A stretch of DNA of 11,574 nucleotides from Clostridiales bacterium (GTDB lineage: Bacteria; Bacillota; Clostridia; Lachnospirales; Lachnospiraceae): assembly GCA_021203115.1 (NCBI GenBank), contig JAJQBV010000136.1:1-11574 (forward strand). The letters run 5' to 3'. The notes below the pieces were generated by a model. The model made no database searches. It was given only the letters and a program-made list of their open reading frames with translations, and had not been told where the DNA came from. Made by a program: the position numbers and the translations under genes. Of the stretch, positions 7,366-11,574 are shown one piece after another; position 1 is the first letter of the stretch, and each line of letters starts with the position of its first letter.

Positions 7366-7809
7366 TCACGATTCCCGCTTCCACGCCTCCAGCTTTTCCA
7401 GATTCTCCTCCTCAAAGTCGACCATCTCTCTGGCGAGCTCCGTGGCATAGATTCCGGCATCCTTGTATTTGTGTATCGCCTTTTTCAGTTCATCGGCGCC
7501 GCGCCGGTTTCCCTTCTGCATCATGTCCGCGATATGGGCGGTTCTGTCCGAGAACGCCGTCTTCATCTTCACCGCTGTCTTCAGCATCTTTCCGGCCGCC
7601 GGTTTGGCCCCGGCCGACCCCTTGTGATAAAGGTTCAGGCGATCGTTCGCTTTCTCCTCAAACTCCTTCATTTTTCCGGCCTCCACATGGAGCTCATAGG
7701 CGAACTCCTCGTCGTAGACCTCTTTTAAAACCTGTCCGATGGCTTCCCTGCCCATGCCGGAATTCCGGCAGATTTCATGGAGAAGCCGCTTCTCATCTTT
7801 TTCATTCAT
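7366..7809 (-). CDS. Uncharacterised small helical protein
   Basis: I do not recognise this 147-residue protein. It is soluble, highly charged and looks all helical. The first half is acidic (ELHVEAGKMKEFEEKANDRL at 39-58). A Gly/Ala/Lys-rich link at 63-78 (KGSAGAKPAAGKMLKT) leads into a basic helix. The end is acidic and amphipathic (FEEENLEKLEAWKRES at 132-147). It has no signal peptide, membrane segment or clustered cysteines. The final helix loosely recalls the E-E-x-H helix of ferritin-like bundles with Asn in the His place, but no full set of metal ligands is visible, so I give no function. The start is strong: GGAGG eight bases before the ATG. It is the first gene of a compact set with rluF (30-base gap) and ligA, downstream of a 139-base spacer with a hairpin and a palindrome. 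Confidence 0.85.
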   Translation of the reverse strand: MNEKDEKRLLHEICRNSGMGREAIGQVLKEVYDEEFAYELHVEAGKMKEFEEKANDRLNLYHKGSAGAKPAAGKMLKTAVKMKTAFSDRTAHIADMMQKGNRRGADELKKAIHKYKDAGIYATELAREMVDFEEENLEKLEAWKRES

Positions 7810-7861
7810 GCGAGATACCTCCTTCCTTTTCAGGTAATTTTAGTATCCCGCTGAAGTTCTC

Positions 7862-7879
7862 TGATTATGCGCACAATCA
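7862..7879. promoter_or_regulatory. Imperfect 18-bp palindrome, possible operator
   Basis: TGATTATGCGCACAATCA on the plus strand is symmetric at eight of nine base pairs (arms TGATT/AATCA around TGCGCA). It lies 53 bases before the start of the helical protein gene, where a repressor or activator site would be expected. CATAAT within it could be part of a -10 box, but no convincing -35 box is 16-18 bases upstream. As RNA it could form a seven-pair stem with a GCGC loop. Confidence 0.3.
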
Positions 7880-7899
7880 AATCATGCACCGACATAAGA

Positions 7900-7925
7900 C
7901 AGGGAACAGCCAAAACTGCTCCCTG
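7900..7925 (-). terminator. Hairpin after the SH3-protein gene, possible terminator
   Basis: On the minus strand, CAGGGAGCAG and CTGTTCCCTG form a 10-bp stem (one G-U pair) around the loop TTTTGG, beginning 23 bases after the stop codon of the SH3-domain gene. The sequence after it, TCTTATGTC, is only a weak U tract, so termination may be partial or factor-aided. It separates the SH3 gene from the helical protein-rluF-ligA set. Confidence 0.55.
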
Positions 7926-7948
7926 AACAAAACATTTTCAATCATTAT

Positions 7949-9673
7949 TTACATACCGGCAAGAACATCCGTCCTGACATAACCTGTCTTTCCGTTCCAT
8001 GTGACCTTTGTCCAGCCCTCGCTGTAGCTCATCACCACCGTCACCTGCTCTCCGGAATAAGCCAGACCGATTCGCTCGGAGCTCTCGCTCATGGAGGAAC
8101 GGATATTCACCGAGGAGGTCAGCGTGATGGTTGAGCCCTCCGCAAGCGCTCCTCCGGAAGATGACGGGGACGATGTCTCTGATGTGCCTGTGGAGCCTGA
8201 TGATATGTACTCGGTCTTGATATAGCCGACGACATCCCCGCTCTTGACTTTGGTCCACCCGGTGTCTGTGACCGCCAGCTGGCGAACCTCGGAACCGGCT
8301 GTCGCCGAAGCCAGCGCAGTCGATGACTCGCTGGGTTCCTCGCGGATATAAACCGTATCCGTCACATAAACCCATGCCTTGCTCTCCGTCTCTGTGGAGG
8401 TCGAAGCGGTATCCTCTGTGGTTTCCGTGCTCTCTGCATCGCCCGCTGACTCATCTGTATCCGTACTCTCCTGTACCTGAGCCGCGGCCTCGGCCGCCTT
8501 CTGCGCCAGGATCTCCTCGTACTCACTCTGCCAGCTGCTGATCGCCGCAGCAAGGTCACCCTCCACCAGCGTCCGCAGCGCCTCATCCTGCTCCAGCGCC
8601 TGCTCGTACTGGGTCTGGACACCGGCCTGCAGCGCGATCACATCCTCGCTCGACTCGTACGTCTGGATCAGCTGCAGAATCTCCTGATCCAGCGTGTACT
8701 CCTGATACAGCAGGTTAAACGGACTGTAGGTGTTGTCAATATACGCCGTCTCATCGTCCGTGATCCTCACATAGAAGAAATCCATGCCCGCCGCGGTCGT
8801 CTCCACATCGTTGTATTTTACGGAAAACGAAACCGAAACGATATAGGAGGAATCATCCAATCCGGTCTTTGTGTAGCAGACGATATTCTCGTAGCTCTCC
8901 ACAAACGCGCTGTACATCGTGATATAGGTCTGCTCCGTCTCCGACATCGGATAGGCATACTGAATAATGCTGCTCACATCCCCGCTGGCGTAGCAATTGT
9001 AATAGTTCGTGATAACGGTATTGATCTGCTCATAGGCATCCGTCTCATACTCCTGCACAGAAACCGGCTGCTCCTTGTTCTCATCGGCCTTCTTTGCCAT
9101 CCGGCTGCGCACGCCGATCACAAGGACACTGATCAGAATGATGACAACCAGAATACCGACCACAATCAGCGCCAGATTCTTTTTCGCGATCTTCTGCACC
9201 TTTTCCTTTTTCGCGGCACCGGCGTCTACGCTCCTGCGCTTCGTCTTCTTTTCGGAGACATGCTCATCGCGTATAATCTCTCCGGTCGCCGCATGGGACT
9301 TGTCCCGCACCGAGTCAAGCGAGATAAATTCCAGCTCGTCCTCCTCCGGGATTTTCTCCGGTTCCTCCCCGGAAAACTCCTCGATGGATATTTTCTCTAA
9401 GGGGAGCTCCTCCTCGAGCACTTCTTCCGCGGATGTATCTTCGGCAGCGGCTGCCCCACCGGATACTTCCTCCGAAGATTCCTCTTCTTCTGCTATCACA
9501 TCAGCGCCTTCTGCCGCCTCACTGTCATCCGCGCCGGAAGTCTCCGACTCCTCATCTGCCGGATCTGCATCCTCTGTCAGTGTATTCTCTTCCTGTATTT
9601 CGATATCCTCTGTCGGCTGCCCCTCAGCGGACGCCTCTGTAAGCTTCATCTCGTCTTTCTCAAAATCTGACAT
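7949..9673 (-). CDS. Membrane-anchored protein with two bacterial SH3 domains
   Basis: A 574-residue single-pass membrane protein with its N-terminus inside and bulk outside. Residues 1-140 are extremely acidic and low in complexity (Glu, Asp, Ser, Ala). A basic stretch (KKTKRRS at 142-148, KKEKVQKIAKK at 155-165) leads into one hydrophobic segment at about 166-188, followed by RSRMAKK. Outside lies a folded part at about 210-330 with two cysteines (226, 266), possibly NTF2-like, then a helical region to about 400 and a Ser/Thr/Glu linker. Two SH3b domains end the protein: about 434-491 (VYIREEPSESS, GWTKV, VGYIKTEYI) and 516-573 (VNIRSSMSESS, GWTKV, TGYVRTDVL). SH3b domains usually bind cell wall or mediate contacts; no hydrolase domain is present, so a wall-sensing or scaffold role is inference. 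AAGGAG lies seven bases before the ATG, and the gene has its own promoter at 9742-9770. Confidence 0.93.
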   Translation of the reverse strand: MSDFEKDEMKLTEASAEGQPTEDIEIQEENTLTEDADPADEESETSGADDSEAAEGADVIAEEEESSEEVSGGAAAAEDTSAEEVLEEELPLEKISIEEFSGEEPEKIPEEDELEFISLDSVRDKSHAATGEIIRDEHVSEKKTKRRSVDAGAAKKEKVQKIAKKNLALIVVGILVVIILISVLVIGVRSRMAKKADENKEQPVSVQEYETDAYEQINTVITNYYNCYASGDVSSIIQYAYPMSETEQTYITMYSAFVESYENIVCYTKTGLDDSSYIVSVSFSVKYNDVETTAAGMDFFYVRITDDETAYIDNTYSPFNLLYQEYTLDQEILQLIQTYESSEDVIALQAGVQTQYEQALEQDEALRTLVEGDLAAAISSWQSEYEEILAQKAAEAAAQVQESTDTDESAGDAESTETTEDTASTSTETESKAWVYVTDTVYIREEPSESSTALASATAGSEVRQLAVTDTGWTKVKSGDVVGYIKTEYISSGSTGTSETSSPSSSGGALAEGSTITLTSSVNIRSSMSESSERIGLAYSGEQVTVVMSYSEGWTKVTWNGKTGYVRTDVLAGM

Positions 9674-9741
9674 ATGAAAACTCCTTCTGCTCTCTGATCA
9701 CTCGCCCCGATCATTCTGTCCAACAGTCTCACAATGACATG

Positions 9742-9770
9742 ATTTTAACATAATCGCTTTTATTAATCAA
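9742..9770 (-). promoter_or_regulatory. Sigma-A type promoter for the SH3-protein gene
   Basis: On the minus strand TTGATT (9765-9770) and TAAAAT (9742-9747) are 17 bases apart, with TG one base before the -10 box. This gives a -35 match of 4/6 and a -10 match of 5/6 with an extended -10. The start point would be near 9735, leaving a leader of about 60 bases. The site lies in the 120-base gap between the ATPase gene and the SH3 gene, so the SH3 gene can be expressed independently. Confidence 0.7.
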
Positions 9771-9793
9771 GGCAGCCGGCTTTGCTTTTCATA

Positions 9794-11482
9794 TTATTCA
9801 CATTTTCCGCGGTAGCGGTTTAACATGGCATAGATCTCCTGTATCCGGGGCGCCGCCATCCCGCAGTACGCATACCCCTCCATAAAGGCCTCCAGGCCGT
9901 TCCGCTCCAGAAGACTCGTCAGCATCCCGGCCAGCCGCTTCACCGTGACCGGGCCGGAGACCTTTGTCAGAACATACCTCATCATCCCCGCGAGCGCCGC
10001 CATCTGCTCGCTGTCGGCCAGCTGCTCCACATAGCGCAGGTCGACGGTTTCATGGTTGATGGAAAACCCGTCCGTGGACATCACCTTCGTTTTCATGCGG
10101 TCATCCCTCCGCGCCGGGCTTCCCCAGAAAGCGCGGTCCGTCTGCGGCAAAAGAAACGCCTCCGCCTCAAAAACCGGCAGCGGATACTCCGGAAGAAACG
10201 CATCCACCCGCTTTTTTACATCCAGCGGCCGGTAGCTGTCCATCTGGATCACGGTGTCCGCCATATGAAAAAAGGCGCCGCTGCTCCCGGCGACCAGCAC
10301 CGTGGAAATCCCCGCCTTTTCGTACAGGTCGCGGACTCTGGCGCAGAACGGCGTGATCGGCTCCTTGTCTCCGTGAACAATTTTCTGCATAAACTCATCC
10401 CGCACAAGAAAGTTTGTGGCGGACGTATCCTCGTCGATCAGAAAGGTATGGCTGCCCATCTCCACGCCCTCCATAACCGCGGCTGCCTGCGAGGTGCTGC
10501 CACTGGCATCCGCCGTGGAGAACCGCTTCGTATCCTTCCCGTTCGGGAGGTTGTGGATAAACAGGGACAGATCCAGATTTTTCACAGAGCGGCCGTCCTC
10601 CGCCCGGAGTTTTAAGGCGCTCTCCTCCGTGACGGCATACTCTCTCCCGTCCCCGGCGATATGGTTATAAACTCCCTGCTCCAGCGCCTGCAAAAGCGTC
10701 GATTTCCCGTGATAGCCGCCGCCGATGATCAGCGTGACGCCCTCCGGAATGCCGAGGCCCGCCGTTTTCCCGTGATAAGGCAGATCCATCTCCACCCGCA
10801 GCGTTTCCGGAACGGAGAGCGGCACCGCATCGGCAAGCGGCCGGTCCGAAACGCCGCTCATCCGCGGCAGAACACTGCCCTCCGCCAGAAACGCGACCAG
10901 CTTCCGCTTCGGGAGCTCCTCCCGGATGAAATGCTGATCCACGGAAAGCTCGTAATTCTTCTGCAGGGTCTCGCGCCGCCAGCTCCTGTAATACAGGCTT
11001 TGCACCACCGCCGGCGGAAGGAGGTCAAAGAGAATCTTTGCCAGCTCATTGGAATTCACCGTCCGCCCGTTCGCCGGAAATCCGACCTCAAGCCGCGCCG
11101 TCAGCGTATTTTTCGCGATCACCATCGCGGAGCGGTGAAGGATCTCCTGTCCCGGACGGCTGGTGCCGACCAGACCGCTCTTTCCCGATCCCTTCGCCTT
11201 AAAGCTGCACTTCGCCAGCCCCTGCGAAAATCTCCGCAGCAGGCAGTCCTCCAGCGCGATGCAGCTGTAATCCTCCCGCCAGTACTCCTCCGGAAACCCC
11301 GCCTTTTTCATAGGAATCACAACGCTCAGGTTCGAGGGCGATGCAAAGGGATCCCCCTGCACATGATCGATCGAGAGCACAAAATCCCCGAAGTCATACT
11401 GTCCGCGGAGGGACTTGTACGCCGGGTAGCCGCGGCGGTTGATTTGTTTCAGTTCGTGTCTTAAATCCAGTTTACTCTTCAT
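9794..11482 (-). CDS. P-loop ATPase of the 'ABC class' family (MRB1590-like)
   Basis: A 562-residue soluble protein matching the 'predicted ATPase of the ABC class' family (COG3044, Pfam ABC_ATPase), recognised from overall style and motifs. It is full length, with one nucleotide-binding domain in the middle and no membrane segments. The Walker A motif is GGGYHGKST at 254-262, an ABC-signature-like ASGSTSQA spans 326-333, and Walker B is TFLIDEDTSATNF at 346-358, the family hallmark. VAGSSGAFFHMAD at 397-409 may be the switch region. The N-terminal part (1-230) includes GYPAYKSLRGQYDFGDFVLSIDHVQGDPFA wording shared by the family. A trypanosome relative, MRB1590, works in mitochondrial RNA editing; the bacterial role is unknown, and RNA binding is only a suggestion. 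The ribosome site is weak (GGTG six bases before the ATG). I found no good promoter in the 92 bases upstream. Confidence 0.9.
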   Translation of the reverse strand: MKSKLDLRHELKQINRRGYPAYKSLRGQYDFGDFVLSIDHVQGDPFASPSNLSVVIPMKKAGFPEEYWREDYSCIALEDCLLRRFSQGLAKCSFKAKGSGKSGLVGTSRPGQEILHRSAMVIAKNTLTARLEVGFPANGRTVNSNELAKILFDLLPPAVVQSLYYRSWRRETLQKNYELSVDQHFIREELPKRKLVAFLAEGSVLPRMSGVSDRPLADAVPLSVPETLRVEMDLPYHGKTAGLGIPEGVTLIIGGGYHGKSTLLQALEQGVYNHIAGDGREYAVTEESALKLRAEDGRSVKNLDLSLFIHNLPNGKDTKRFSTADASGSTSQAAAVMEGVEMGSHTFLIDEDTSATNFLVRDEFMQKIVHGDKEPITPFCARVRDLYEKAGISTVLVAGSSGAFFHMADTVIQMDSYRPLDVKKRVDAFLPEYPLPVFEAEAFLLPQTDRAFWGSPARRDDRMKTKVMSTDGFSINHETVDLRYVEQLADSEQMAALAGMMRYVLTKVSGPVTVKRLAGMLTSLLERNGLEAFMEGYAYCGMAAPRIQEIYAMLNRYRGKCE

Positions 11483-11574
11483 TTTCTACACCATTTCATA
11501 AAATTTCCGCATCCCGCTGTTTTGGTGTGCTTCCCGTCAAGTAGACAATAAAAAAATTAAAAAGTTTTTCCCGC

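Noticed and set aside
6289..7728. A 479-codon open frame on the plus strand
   Set aside because: It spans the opposite strand of the ligA start, rluF and the helical protein gene, crossing gene borders. It has no ribosome site and an antisense-like composition.
9075..9677. A serine-rich 200-codon plus-strand frame
   Set aside because: It mirrors the Glu/Asp-rich N-terminal part of the SH3 membrane protein: GAA/GAG and GAT codons read as TTC/CTC/TCT-type serine codons in the opposite strand.
9693..9711. TGATC/GATCA inverted repeat in the SH3-gene leader
   Set aside because: Arms are only five bases with a nine-base spacer, well within chance for the sequence length.
9762..9787. Inverted repeat CAAGGC/GCTTTG between the ATPase and SH3 genes as a terminator
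   Set aside because: It pairs properly only on the plus-strand RNA; on the minus-strand transcript it has an A-C mismatch and no U tract, and it overlaps the -35 box.
10661..11464. A 267-codon open frame on the plus strand
   Set aside because: It is antisense to the ABC-class ATPase, whose family motifs are intact; composition is Arg/His/Leu rich with no recognisable domain.
1..11574. A hidden defence or mobile system
   Set aside because: All genes belong to chromosomal core or common clostridial families, on one strand and tightly packed. I saw no transposase, integrase, toxin-antitoxin pair, direct-repeat array or attachment site.

Overview
The window holds a run of bacterial genes that all lie on the minus strand, so transcription reads from the right end towards position 1. 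Gene content, gene order, strong Shine-Dalgarno sites and moderately high GC point to a Clostridia-type Firmicute, most like a GC-rich Lachnospiraceae member; this assignment is inference from protein style and synteny. Nearly everything is recognisable core chromosome. I see no mobile elements, CRISPR arrays, tRNA or rRNA genes.

In transcription order the window has three blocks. Block 1 (about 11482-7949) holds two genes: a stand-alone P-loop ATPase of the MRB1590-like 'ABC class' family, then, behind its own promoter, a membrane-anchored protein with two bacterial SH3 domains. A 10-bp hairpin follows this second gene. Block 2 (7809-4519) holds an unrecognised helical protein of 147 residues, an RluF-type 23S rRNA pseudouridine synthase and the NAD-dependent DNA ligase LigA. 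It sits behind a 139-base spacer that carries a short palindrome. Block 3 starts at a clear extended -10 promoter (4468-4496) and runs without a break to the left edge: Asp23/YqhY family protein, NusB, XseA, XseB, IspA and the first 409 codons of Dxs.

Block 3 is the conserved Firmicute cluster linking antitermination (NusB), exonuclease VII (XseA plus XseB) and isoprenoid synthesis (Dxs makes DXP for the MEP pathway; IspA condenses IPP and DMAPP to farnesyl diphosphate). Its genes are tightly packed: ATGA overlap nusB/xseA, one base between xseA and xseB, 19 bases xseB/ispA, and a one-base TAATG overlap ispA/dxs, all suggesting translational coupling. Compared with Bacillus subtilis, folD is missing between nusB and xseA, and ligA rather than accBC or spoIIIA genes lies upstream of the Asp23 gene.

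This is mostly an ordinary housekeeping region and I do not see a new defence or metabolic system. The parts with least known biology are the helical protein at 7366-7809, the SH3 membrane protein with its very acidic cytoplasmic tail, and the ABC-class ATPase.
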